Positions 48,971 through 56,508 of a stretch of DNA of 57,354 bases are shown here, piece after piece. How positions within the stretch are numbered: position 1 is the stretch's first letter; each line of letters begins with the position of its first letter. Where the stretch lies: contig JBCDDF010000016.1 in assembly GCA_039180525.1 (NCBI GenBank), positions 1 through 57,354 of the forward strand, given 5' to 3'. The translations under genes and the position numbers were made by a program. This stretch comes from Halovulum sp039180525. Its GTDB lineage: Bacteria; Pseudomonadota; Alphaproteobacteria; Rhodobacterales; Rhodobacteraceae. The notes beneath the pieces were generated by a model. The model was given only the letters and a program-made list of their open reading frames with translations. It did not search any database and was not told the origin of the DNA.

Positions 48971-51222
48971 GGCTTTGCCTTCGTCGTCGTGCGCAACAGC
49001 GCATAGGCGGAAAGTGCCGCGATCACCACGACGGCGATTTCGCCGAAAGTGTCGAGCGCGCGGAAATCCACGAGGATCACGTTGACGATGTTGCGCCCGA
49101 ACGCCTCGGGCCAGCTTGTCACCTCGAAGTAATCGGTCAGGCGCCTGTCGAACGGGGTGTCGATCACCGCAAGAAGCGTCAGCGTGACCACGAGCCCGAC
49201 AAGCCCCGCCATGATCGCGTCGCCGATCCGTCGTTTCTGCCGCGTTCCCGCCGGGTCGAGCGTGGGCAGCCGCAGCAGGGCGACCGCCACCAGCACGACG
49301 ACGAGGGTTTCCACCAGAAGCTGGGTGATCGCCACATCCGGGGCGCCGAAGACGATGAAGATCATCGCCACACCGATGCCCACCACCCCCAGCGCGGCCA
49401 TCGCGCCGATCCTGGATCTGGTGACCGCCGTCAGAACCGCGCCCGCGATGGTCACAAGCATCAGCGCCACGTTCTTCCAGGACACGTCCGACAGGTCGGG
49501 CATGGCCGGGAACGGCATACGCAAGACCATCGTGCCCCCGATCGCCAGAAGGACTGTGGCGAAGGTCAGAAAGATATACCGCCGCAGGACGCCGGTCTGG
49601 ATCGTCCGGGTCTGCCAGGCGGCAAAACCCTTCAGGCCCCCCAGGAACCGGTCCCAGCCGCGGTCGAAGTTGGGGGCGGCCGCATCGGCCCGGGCCAGTG
49701 CCGCGCGCAAGCCACGGTGGAAGACATAGAGCGCAAGCCCCAGCGCCACGGTCATCACGGAAAGGATCAGTGGCAGGTTGACCCCGGCCCACAGCTTCAG
49801 TTCCTTGGCGTCTTCGGTCGACCCAAGCAGTGCGGCCACGGTCGGATCGATCAGCGCGATCTGCAGAATGTCGGGTTGAAGACCGAAAAGCGCGCCCAGC
49901 GCCGCCAGGATCACCGGGCCCGCCAGCATGGGCCAGGGCGCCTCTTTGGGCGTGCGCGGCAGCATGCCGCGCGCCGGCCGCCAAAACGGCCGGAACGCCA
50001 CCACGCCGGCCACGGCCAGCATCAGCGCGTTCGCCGCCACAAGCGCCGCGGCGACCAGCAGCGGCTCCGACCCGATGGCCAGCGCGCCGGCGTATTTCAG
50101 CTCCTTGCCGATGAAACCCAGAAAGGGCGGGAAGCCGGCCATCGAAAGCGCGGCGAGCCCGGCCGCCAGGGCCGTGACCGGCATCGCGCGGGCAAGCCCG
50201 CCCAGGATGTCGGCCTCGCGCGTGCCAGAACTGTAGTCGATGCAGCCCACGACAAGGAAAAGCGCGGCTTTGTAAAGCGAATGCACCACAAGAAAGGTCG
50301 CGAATGCGGTGATCGCATAGCCCGATTCCTGGCCCAGAAAGAGCGTCAGCGTGCCCAGCGCCATCAGGGTCGTATAGGCAAGCGCCTGTTTCAGATCGGG
50401 TTGGCGCAGCGCCAGCACGCTTGCGAACAGCGCGGTGAACGCGCCGGCGATTGTCAGCGACCAAAACCAGGCGTCGGTGCCCGCCATGGCCGGGTGCAGC
50501 CGCGCCATCAGATAGACGCCCGCCTTGACCATCGTTGCCGAATGAAGAAAGGCCGACACCGGGGTCGGTGCCGCCATCGCGTTGGGCAACCAGAAATGGA
50601 ATGGGAACTGCGCGGATTTCGTGAAGGTGCCGGCCAGGACCAGGATCAGGATCGGCAGATAGAGCGCGTGCGCCTTCAGCGTATCGCCCTCGGCGAGGAT
50701 CACCGAAAGCTCAAAGCTGCCGGCGGTGAAGCCCAGCAGGATGAACCCCGCCAGCAGCGCCAGCGCCCCGGCGCCGGTCACGAACAGGGCCTGCAGCGCA
50801 GAGCGGCGGCCCTTCTCGGTCTCGTGCCCAAAGCCGATCAGCAGATAGGACGTGATCGTCGTCAACTCCCAGAACACGAAAAGCGCGATCAGATTGTCGG
50901 CCAGAACCAGCCCCAGCATGGCTAGCATGAAGCTTGTCAGAAACAGCGCGAAGCGGGCGAATTGGGGATGCCCGGCGAGGTAGGTGTTCGAATACAGCAG
51001 GACCAGCGCCCCGATGCCGCTGATCAAAAGCGCGAAGGTCAGGCTGAGCCCGTCCACCAGAAACGAAAGCGCGATGCCGAGGGAGGGCACCCAGTCCCAT
51101 GCAACCCGCAGCGTGCTTCCTTCGGCAATGGCGGGGATCATGCTGAGAAACCACAGAAAAAGCGCCGCGGCGATTGCCACGGGCACAAGGCCGACCGGAC
51201 CGTTGCCGCGTGCGTCGGTCAT
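48967..51222 (-). CDS. mnhA: Na+/H+ antiporter subunit A (Mrp/Mnh)
   Basis: The large 751-residue MnhA subunit, homologous to NuoL. The N-terminal antiporter core (about 1-480) includes LIALFVFWELTTITSYLLIGF and the proton-path helix TKSAQFPFHFWLPNAMAAPTPVSAFLHSATMVKAG; a lateral C-terminal part (about 540-740) with DUF4040- and MbhE-like helices follows. I start at the ATG at 51222, overlapping the preceding 98-aa ORF by 4 nt. Leucine CTT is frequent here: four of five Leu codons at 50254-50337, unlike the CTG-rich neighbours purA and ftsW. Confidence 0.95.
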   Translation of the reverse strand: MTDARGNGPVGLVPVAIAAALFLWFLSMIPAIAEGSTLRVAWDWVPSLGIALSFLVDGLSLTFALLISGIGALVLLYSNTYLAGHPQFARFALFLTSFMLAMLGLVLADNLIALFVFWELTTITSYLLIGFGHETEKGRRSALQALFVTGAGALALLAGFILLGFTAGSFELSVILAEGDTLKAHALYLPILILVLAGTFTKSAQFPFHFWLPNAMAAPTPVSAFLHSATMVKAGVYLMARLHPAMAGTDAWFWSLTIAGAFTALFASVLALRQPDLKQALAYTTLMALGTLTLFLGQESGYAITAFATFLVVHSLYKAALFLVVGCIDYSSGTREADILGGLARAMPVTALAAGLAALSMAGFPPFLGFIGKELKYAGALAIGSEPLLVAAALVAANALMLAVAGVVAFRPFWRPARGMLPRTPKEAPWPMLAGPVILAALGALFGLQPDILQIALIDPTVAALLGSTEDAKELKLWAGVNLPLILSVMTVALGLALYVFHRGLRAALARADAAAPNFDRGWDRFLGGLKGFAAWQTRTIQTGVLRRYIFLTFATVLLAIGGTMVLRMPFPAMPDLSDVSWKNVALMLVTIAGAVLTAVTRSRIGAMAALGVVGIGVAMIFIVFGAPDVAITQLLVETLVVVLVAVALLRLPTLDPAGTRQKRRIGDAIMAGLVGLVVTLTLLAVIDTPFDRRLTDYFEVTSWPEAFGRNIVNVILVDFRALDTFGEIAVVVIAALSAYALLRTTTKAKP

Positions 51223-51515
51223 TGCGCCGCCACGGCGATGGCGGTGTCGGTGGCGGTGTCGGAGGCGCGCGGGATCCCGGCGCCGCCGGGCGGTGCCGCG
51301 CCGGCGATGCGGCGGTGCCTGCAATGGCCGCCGGGCCGGGCTGCATCGGCGGACGACGGTGCCGTGCCGCTCCGGACTTCGTGCGTCACAAGTATGTCGA
51401 TCGGCTCGTCATTTTCGGATGCGCAGATGGTGTCCTCCGGAATGTGGTCTGCGTGCACCATGTGCATTGGATCGGACAACCCTGCGTATCGAGTGGTAAC
51501 TGGTTCGTCTGCCAT
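51219..51515 (-). CDS. Hypothetical 98-aa ORF leading the Mrp operon
   Basis: An ORF of 98 codons starting MADEPVTTRYAGLSDPMHMV and ending in a TGA that overlaps the mnhA ATG by 4 nt. The first 50 residues are mixed and acidic (HADHIPEDTICASENDEPIDILV) and look coding; the second half is Ala/Pro/Arg/Thr-rich low complexity. No membrane helix or recognised family. The ribosome site is weak. Coupling to mnhA suggests it is part of the operon. If untranslated, mnhA would have a leader of about 350 nt from the candidate promoter. Confidence 0.45.
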   Translation of the reverse strand: MADEPVTTRYAGLSDPMHMVHADHIPEDTICASENDEPIDILVTHEVRSGTAPSSADAARPGGHCRHRRIAGAAPPGGAGIPRASDTATDTAIAVAAQ

Positions 51516-51587
51516 GTGTTTTGCCGTTCGCCCCGGTCAAGCTTTGCGCCGCGCTCAGGTTGCTGTGTTTCGATGAAGCGGGTGTGC

Positions 51588-51613
51588 AACACCGGTCTTT
51601 TACAAAAAGTTCC
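51588..51613 (-). promoter_or_regulatory. Candidate EcfG-like promoter for the Mrp operon
   Basis: On the minus strand GGAAC, an 18-bp spacer and GTT match the spacing of alphaproteobacterial EcfG (general stress) promoters, about 75 bp before the first ORF of the operon. Many Rhodobacterales lack EcfG and the base before GTT is T rather than C, so this may be chance. Confidence 0.2.
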
Positions 51614-51850
51614 AGGCTGCGGAAGCCATCTTTCCCGCCGCGCGAATGTGGCGGGTTGCGCCGGCCGCGCGTTTGGATGGCGGGCGTGCGATGGAAGTTC
51701 AAGCTCTGGACACGGTTGCCCGCGGCGAAATCGTTACGTGCGCGGTGTCGCCGGCGCCGCGGAGACGGTGCTGCAAGGTCCTCCGCCCGCTTTCCGCCGA
51801 CGCTCGTTCCGCTGCTTGAGCGCCGGGCACCATGCGCTGCGCAGTGAGAA

Positions 51851-51922
51851 GCCCGGACCCGCGGGGGGCCCCCCGCGGCCTGGCCAATTGGCCAGGAGGA
51901 TCGCATGCGATCCTGTCCGGGC
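51851..51922. repeat. Cloverleaf inverted-repeat element C (inverted copy of B)
   Basis: The outer stem GCCCGGAC/GTCCGGGC (51851-51858, 51915-51922) encloses three perfect palindromes with no unpaired junction base: CCGCGGGGGGCCCCCCGCGG (51859-51878), CCTGGCCAATTGGCCAGG (51879-51896) and AGGATCGCATGCGATCCT (51897-51914). Its reverse complement has the arms of element B in B's order, with identical stem cores and different central bases. It lies 87 bp before purA and 336 bp from the Mrp operon. Confidence 0.9.
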
Positions 51923-52008
51923 CGGCTGGCGCTGCGCGGTGGGGCGGGCGGGCTTGACCAGCGGGCGACCGGGTGCGATGCGCAAGGCCCGCTTGGAAGG
52001 GAGTTTTC

Positions 52009-53301
52009 ATGGCAAATGTATGCGTTGTCGGCGCCCAATGGGGCGACGAGGGCAAGGGCAAGATCGTCGATTGGCTGTCCGAGCGGGCCGATGTCATCGT
52101 CCGCTACCAGGGTGGGCACAATGCCGGTCATACGCTGGTCATCGATGGCACCGTCTACAAGCTGTCGCTGTTGCCCTCCGGTATCGTGCGGCCGGGCAAG
52201 CTGAGCGTGATCGGCAACGGCGTGGTACTGGATCCTTGGGCCTTTGCCGAAGAGGTCGCGCAGATGCGCGGCCAGGGCGTGGAGATCACCCCAGGCACAC
52301 TGATGATCGCCGAGAACACGCCGCTTATCCTGCCGCTGCACGGAGAGTTGGACCGCGCCCGCGAAAGCTCCAACCGCGTCGCCAAGATCGGCACCACCGG
52401 GCGGGGCATCGGCCCAGCCTATGAGGACAAGGTCGGCCGCCGTGTGGTGCGCGTTGCCGATTTGGCCGACCCGGCGACGCTCGACCAGCGGATCGAGCGG
52501 CTTTTGACCCATCACAACGCCCTGCGCGCCGGGCTGGGGCTGGAGCCCATCGATGGCACCGCCTTGCGGGCCGCATTGCTGCAGATCGCGCCGCAGATCC
52601 TGCCCTTCGCCCAACCGGTCTGGCGCGTGCTCGACACTCAGCGGCGGGTCGGCCGGCGGATCCTGTTCGAGGGCGCCCAAGGCGCGCTGCTCGATGTCGA
52701 CTTCGGAACCTACCCTTTCGTGACCTCATCGAACACCACCGCCGGCATGGCTGCGACCGGGTCGGGGATGGGGCCGGGGGCGGTCAATTTCGTCCTGGGC
52801 ATCGTCAAGGCCTATACCACGCGCGTGGGCGAGGGCCCGTTTCCGGCCGAGTTGTCGGATGCGACCGGCCAACGATTGGGCGAGCGGGGCCATGAATTCG
52901 GCACCGTCACGGGCCGCAAACGCCGCTGCGGCTGGTTCGACGCGGTGCTGGTGCGCCAGACCTGCACCGTGGGCGGGGTGTCGGGCATCGCGCTGACCAA
53001 GCTCGACGTACTGGACGGGTTCGAAGAACTGAATATCTGTGTAGGCTATGAACTGGATGGCGAACGATTGGATCACCTGCCGACCGCGGCGGATGCGCAG
53101 GCGCGCGTGACCCCGGTTTACGAGACCATGGCCGGCTGGTCCGACACCACCGCGGGCGCGCGCAGCTGGGCCGATTTGCCCGCGGCGGCGGTCAAGTACG
53201 TGCGCCGCATCGAAGAGTTGATCGGCTGCCCGGTGGCGCTGCTTTCGACCTCGCCCGAACGCGAGGACACCATCCTCGTGCGCGATCCTTTCGCCGACTG
53301 A
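52009..53301 (+). CDS. purA: Adenylosuccinate synthase
   Basis: Converts IMP and aspartate to adenylosuccinate with GTP, the first committed step to AMP. The 430-residue protein starts MANVCVVGAQWGDEGKGKIV, with the GTP/IMP-binding GDEGKGK and GGHNAGHT, the signature GTTGRGIGPAYEDK at about 125, and LLSTSPEREDTI with the C-terminal GTP loop. I start at the ATG with GGAAGGGAG 6 nt upstream; the frame 12 codons longer lacks a ribosome site. The stop overlaps the DUF2842 start by 1 nt. Confidence 0.97.
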   Translation: MANVCVVGAQWGDEGKGKIVDWLSERADVIVRYQGGHNAGHTLVIDGTVYKLSLLPSGIVRPGKLSVIGNGVVLDPWAFAEEVAQMRGQGVEITPGTLMIAENTPLILPLHGELDRARESSNRVAKIGTTGRGIGPAYEDKVGRRVVRVADLADPATLDQRIERLLTHHNALRAGLGLEPIDGTALRAALLQIAPQILPFAQPVWRVLDTQRRVGRRILFEGAQGALLDVDFGTYPFVTSSNTTAGMAATGSGMGPGAVNFVLGIVKAYTTRVGEGPFPAELSDATGQRLGERGHEFGTVTGRKRRCGWFDAVLVRQTCTVGGVSGIALTKLDVLDGFEELNICVGYELDGERLDHLPTAADAQARVTPVYETMAGWSDTTAGARSWADLPAAAVKYVRRIEELIGCPVALLSTSPEREDTILVRDPFAD

Positions 53302-53576
53302 TGGCGCTGGGCTACAAAACCCGCAAGCGCTTGTCGCTGTTGGTGCTGGTCGTGGGCCTGCCCATCTATGTGGTGGTCGCGGTCAATGTGGTGGCGCTGT
53401 TCGACCGGCCTCCGATACTGCTGGAGTTGTTCATATACGTGGCCCTGGGCATCGTCTGGGCCTTGCCCTTTCGCGCCGTCTTTCTTGGCGTGGGCAAGGC
53501 CGACCCCGAGGCAGAAGCAGAAGCAGAAGCAGAAGCAGAGGCGCAGGCGCAGCGCAAGCCGGAACAGGAGGACTGA
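53301..53576 (+). CDS. DUF2842 small membrane protein
   Basis: A 91-residue DUF2842 protein with two membrane helices (LSLLVLVVGLPIYVVVAVNVVALF and LLELFIYVALGIVWALPFRAVFLG) and a conserved basic N-terminus MALGYKTRKR. Members are restricted to alphaproteobacteria and of unknown function. The C-terminus is a low-complexity run of alternating Glu and Ala encoded by a GCAGAA hexamer repeat. It is coupled to purA by a TGATG overlap and sits 1 bp before creA. Confidence 0.85.
   Translation: MALGYKTRKRLSLLVLVVGLPIYVVVAVNVVALFDRPPILLELFIYVALGIVWALPFRAVFLGVGKADPEAEAEAEAEAEAQAQRKPEQED
53511..53540 (+). repeat. GCAGAA hexanucleotide repeat
   Basis: Four GCAGAA units then one GCAGAG (53511-53540) inside the DUF2842 gene, encoding (AE)5, followed by a GCGCAG pair. 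A 6-bp unit keeps the reading frame when copy number changes, so length variation between strains is likely and tolerated. Confidence 0.85.
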
Positions 53577-53577
53577 C

Positions 53578-54045
53578 ATGCGGATCCTTGGACGTGCGGC
53601 GGCGGTGCTCGCCCTGGCCGCGACCCCGGCGGTGGCGGAACAGATCGGGTCGGTGGACACGGCGTTCAAACTGTTGGGGCGCAATCACCAGATTGTCGTT
53701 GAAGCCTTTGACGACCCAGATGTTTCCGGCGTGAGCTGTTTCGTCAGCCGGGCCCGCACCGGCGGTGTGAGAGGCACCCTGGGGCTGGCGGAGAACACAT
53801 CCGACGCCTCCATCGCCTGCCGCCAGACCGGGCCGATCGAGATCACCGGCGAGATCCGCGACGGCGAGGAGGTGTTCGGCCGCCGCTCTTCGCCGCTGTT
53901 CAAGCGCCTGCAGGTGGTGCGGTTCTTCGACGAACCGCGCAACACGCTGGTTTATCTGTCTTATTCCGACAAGCTGATCGATGGGTCGCCGAAGAACGCA
54001 ATCTCCGCCGTCGTGATCCGCCCGTGGGTGGCTGCCGGGGGATAG
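53578..54045 (+). CDS. CreA family exported protein
   Basis: A 155-residue CreA family protein. A signal peptide (about 1-20, ATPAVAEQ) is followed by the conserved GSVDTAFKLLGRNHQIVVEAFDDPDVSGVSCFVSRARTGG with a Cys that pairs with ASIACRQTG (Cys54 and Cys82 approximately), and QVVRFFDEPRNTLVYLSYSDKLIDGSPKNAISAV. It is periplasmic with unknown biochemical function. I start at the ATG 1 bp after the DUF2842 stop. It ends the purA operon. Confidence 0.88.
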   Translation: MRILGRAAAVLALAATPAVAEQIGSVDTAFKLLGRNHQIVVEAFDDPDVSGVSCFVSRARTGGVRGTLGLAENTSDASIACRQTGPIEITGEIRDGEEVFGRRSSPLFKRLQVVRFFDEPRNTLVYLSYSDKLIDGSPKNAISAVVIRPWVAAGG

Positions 54046-54114
54046 TGCGCGCTAACGCTCGCGCCATGCGTCCCGCGCCAGCGCCGGGACCCCTGGGGCG
54101 GCGCCGCCGGCGAG

Positions 54115-54135
54115 GTCCCGGGTCGCGCCCGGGAC
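54115..54135. repeat. Palindromic repeat GTCCCGGG-N5-CCCGGGAC, copy 2
   Basis: The same 8-bp stem as copy 1 at 6458-6478 with loop TCGCG instead of TCAAG; flanks GAGG and GCG are shared. Upstream, GTCCCG (54070-54075) and CGGGAC (54085-54090) form a degenerate relative, so this gap between creA and ftsW holds a cluster of palindromes. Confidence 0.7.
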
Positions 54136-54256
54136 GCGGCTGTGCCACAGGCGGATTTCGCGACATCGGACTCTAGGCGCGGCGCTCGAAACCCGCTAAC
54201 ATAGTCGTGATCGGTCGGAAACAGACCGGCATAGGCGGAACGAGAGCAGGTTCCCG

Positions 54257-55420
54257 ATGACGGATATGGTGCATGGCGCGGTGGCGGCCAAGCCGGGCGA
54301 ACCGGTTTTGCCGAGGTGGTGGCGAACCATCGACCGCTGGTCGTTGGGCGCGATCGTGGGATTGTTCCTGGTGGGGCTGCTGCTGGGCTTCGCGGCCTCG
54401 CCGCCGCTGGCGCAGCGCAACGGGCTTGAACCTTTCTACTATGTCAGCCGGCAGGCGTTCTTTGGCACCGTCGCTTTGACGGTGATGGTCGTGGTGTCGA
54501 TCCTGACGCCGACCCAGATCCGCCGCAAGGCGGTGCTGGGCTTTCTGGCCGCCGCCATCGCAGTGGCGTTCCTGCCGCTGTTCGGCACCGATTTCGGCAA
54601 GGGCGCGGTGCGGTGGTATTCGCTGGGCTTCACCTCTTTGCAGCCCTCGGAATTCGTCAAACCGACCTTCGTCGTCTTCACCGCCTGGATGATGGCGGCC
54701 AGCTACGATGTCGGCGGCCCGCCGGGGCGATTGGTGTCGTTCCTGGCCGCGGTCGGCCTGGCGGTCATGTTGGTCATGCAGCCCGATTACGGTCAGGCCA
54801 GCCTGATCCTGGCCGCCTGGGCGCTGATGTATTTCGTCGCCGGCGCGCCGATCCTGCTGCTGGTGGGGGTCGCCGGCGGCGTGATGGGCGCGGGGCTTAT
54901 GGCCTATGCCAATTCTGAACACGTGGCGCGGCGGATCGATGGCTTCCTGAACCCCGACCTTGACCCGCGCACGCAACTGGGATTCGCGACCAATGCGATC
55001 CAAGAGGGTGGGATTTTCGGCGTGGGCGTCGGCGAAGGCTCGGTGAAATGGTCGCTGCCGGATGCGCATACCGATTTCATCATCGCGGTCGCGGCAGAGG
55101 AATACGGGCTCTTGATCTGCCTTCTGATCATCCTGCTCTACGGCACCGTGGTGATCCGGTCGCTGGTCCGGCTCTTGCGCGAACGCGACCCGTTCGTGCG
55201 GCTGGCGGGCACCGGGCTGGCGGTGCTGCTCGGGATGCAGGCGCTGATCAACATGGGCGTGGCGGTGCGGCTGTTGCCGGCCAAAGGCATGACGCTGCCC
55301 TTCGTCAGCTATGGCGGGTCGTCGCTGCTGGCCGCCGGGCTGTCGATGGGCATGTTGCTGGCCCTGACCCGGCAGCGGCCGCAGGATCACCTGTCGGAAA
55401 TCATCGGGCGCGGGCGGTGA
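54257..55420 (+). CDS. ftsW: Peptidoglycan glycosyltransferase FtsW
   Basis: A SEDS glycosyltransferase that polymerises lipid II at the division septum with FtsI. 387 residues, about ten membrane helices. The catalytic Asp-containing motif lies in the SEDS signatures GAVRWYSLGFTSLQPSEFVKPTF and AHTDFIIAVAAEEYGLL, and the C-terminal LLPAKGMTLPFVSYGGSSLLAAGLSMG is diagnostic. The cytoplasmic N-terminus of about 30 residues is alphaproteobacteria-like. Its stop overlaps murG by 4 nt (GTGA), the usual dcw order. Confidence 0.96.
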   Translation: MTDMVHGAVAAKPGEPVLPRWWRTIDRWSLGAIVGLFLVGLLLGFAASPPLAQRNGLEPFYYVSRQAFFGTVALTVMVVVSILTPTQIRRKAVLGFLAAAIAVAFLPLFGTDFGKGAVRWYSLGFTSLQPSEFVKPTFVVFTAWMMAASYDVGGPPGRLVSFLAAVGLAVMLVMQPDYGQASLILAAWALMYFVAGAPILLLVGVAGGVMGAGLMAYANSEHVARRIDGFLNPDLDPRTQLGFATNAIQEGGIFGVGVGEGSVKWSLPDAHTDFIIAVAAEEYGLLICLLIILLYGTVVIRSLVRLLRERDPFVRLAGTGLAVLLGMQALINMGVAVRLLPAKGMTLPFVSYGGSSLLAAGLSMGMLLALTRQRPQDHLSEIIGRGR

Positions 55421-56508
55421 GCGCGCCGCTTCTGGTGATCGCCGCGGGCGGCACCGGCGGGCATATGTTCCCGGCCCAGGCTCTGGCCGAGGAAGTGCTG
55501 CAGCGCGGCTGGCGGGTCAAGCTGTCCACCGACCCACGCGGGGCGCGCTATGCCGGCGGCTTTCCGCAGGTAGTGGAGCGGATCGTGCTGCGGTCCGGCA
55601 CTTTCGCCCGCGGCGGTTTGTTGTGGAAACTCCTGACGCCGGCGCTGATCGCCTGGGGTATCCTGGGCGCGCTGGCCGCGATGCTGCGCGACCGACCCGC
55701 CTGCGTGGCCGGCTTCGGGGGCTACCCCGCGCTGCCGGCGATGGCGGCGGCCTGGGCGCTGCGCGTGCCGCGGCTGATCCATGAGCAGAACGGCGTGCTG
55801 GGCCGGGTCAACCAGGTCTTCGCCCGCCGGGTGAACGCCATCGCCTGCGGCACCTGGCCGACCGCGTTGCCGCCCGGGCTGGACGGCGAGAACATCGGTA
55901 ACCCGGTGCGCGGTTCGATCCGCGCCGCGGCGGGGGGCGGGTACGAACTGCCGGAGGCCGGGCCGCTGACGCTTTTGGTGTTTGGCGGCAGCCAGGGCGC
56001 CAGCGTGATGTCGGATGTGCCCGCAGCGTTGGGCGAACTGCCCGACACCCTGCGTGCGCGGCTGAACGTGATGCATCAGGCCCGCGATGCCGACCGGCAG
56101 GACGTCGCGGCGGCCTATGACGCGCTGGGCGTAAGCGCTGAAATCCACCCTTTCTTCGACGACATGCCGGCCCGGATGGTTGCCGCGCATCTGGTGATCT
56201 GCCGCGCGGGTGCGTCCTCGGTCGCCGATCTGACCGTGATCGGCCGCCCCGCGATCCTGATCCCGCTGGCCATCGCCAAGCGCGACGAGCAGACCGCGAA
56301 CGCGCGCCCCTTGGTCGAGGCCGGCGCCGCGGTGATGATGACAGAGCCGGAATTGACACCCACGGCCCTTGCCGGGCATATCCGCGCGATGCTGGAAAAC
56401 CCCGCACGAGCGCAAGCCATGGCGGCCGCCGCGCGGGGCCTGGGCAAGCCGCACGCCGCCCGGGCCCTGGCCGATCTTGTCGCCCGCATCGCAGGCCACA
56501 CGCCGTGA
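55417..56508 (+). CDS. murG: Lipid II-forming GlcNAc transferase MurG
   Basis: Transfers GlcNAc to lipid I at the inner face of the cytoplasmic membrane. 363 residues, GT-B fold. The N-terminal Gly-rich loop AAGGTGGHMFPAQALAEE, the FGGYPALPA loop, IHEQNGVLGRVN, the hinge LVFGGSQGASVMS and the UDP-binding LVICRAGASSVADLT are all present. It starts with GTG inside the GTGA overlap with ftsW; the longer frame above it is ftsW shadow. It overlaps murC by 4 nt. Confidence 0.97.
   Translation: MSAPLLVIAAGGTGGHMFPAQALAEEVLQRGWRVKLSTDPRGARYAGGFPQVVERIVLRSGTFARGGLLWKLLTPALIAWGILGALAAMLRDRPACVAGFGGYPALPAMAAAWALRVPRLIHEQNGVLGRVNQVFARRVNAIACGTWPTALPPGLDGENIGNPVRGSIRAAAGGGYELPEAGPLTLLVFGGSQGASVMSDVPAALGELPDTLRARLNVMHQARDADRQDVAAAYDALGVSAEIHPFFDDMPARMVAAHLVICRAGASSVADLTVIGRPAILIPLAIAKRDEQTANARPLVEAGAAVMMTEPELTPTALAGHIRAMLENPARAQAMAAAARGLGKPHAARALADLVARIAGHTP

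Larger units (their letters stand above)
51516..52008. other. 493-bp divergent region between Mrp operon and purA
   Basis: No convincing gene on either strand. It holds a candidate GGAAC/GTT promoter reading toward the Mrp operon (51588-51613), cloverleaf element C (51851-51922), and a purine-rich GGAAGGGAG 6 bp before the purA ATG. No clear purA promoter hexamers were found between element C and purA. Confidence 0.7.

Noticed and set aside
51521..51847. 108-codon plus-strand ORF in the Mrp/purA gap.
   Set aside because: Arg/Pro-rich composition without ribosome site or domain; it ends just before cloverleaf element C and looks like chance.
54068..54137. A possible fourth cloverleaf between creA and ftsW: outer GCGTCCCG/CGGGACGC around several GC palindromes.
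   Set aside because: The inner arms overlap one another and compete with the stronger GTCCCGGG hairpin, so it does not form abutting arms like elements A-C. Treated as a cluster of palindromes.
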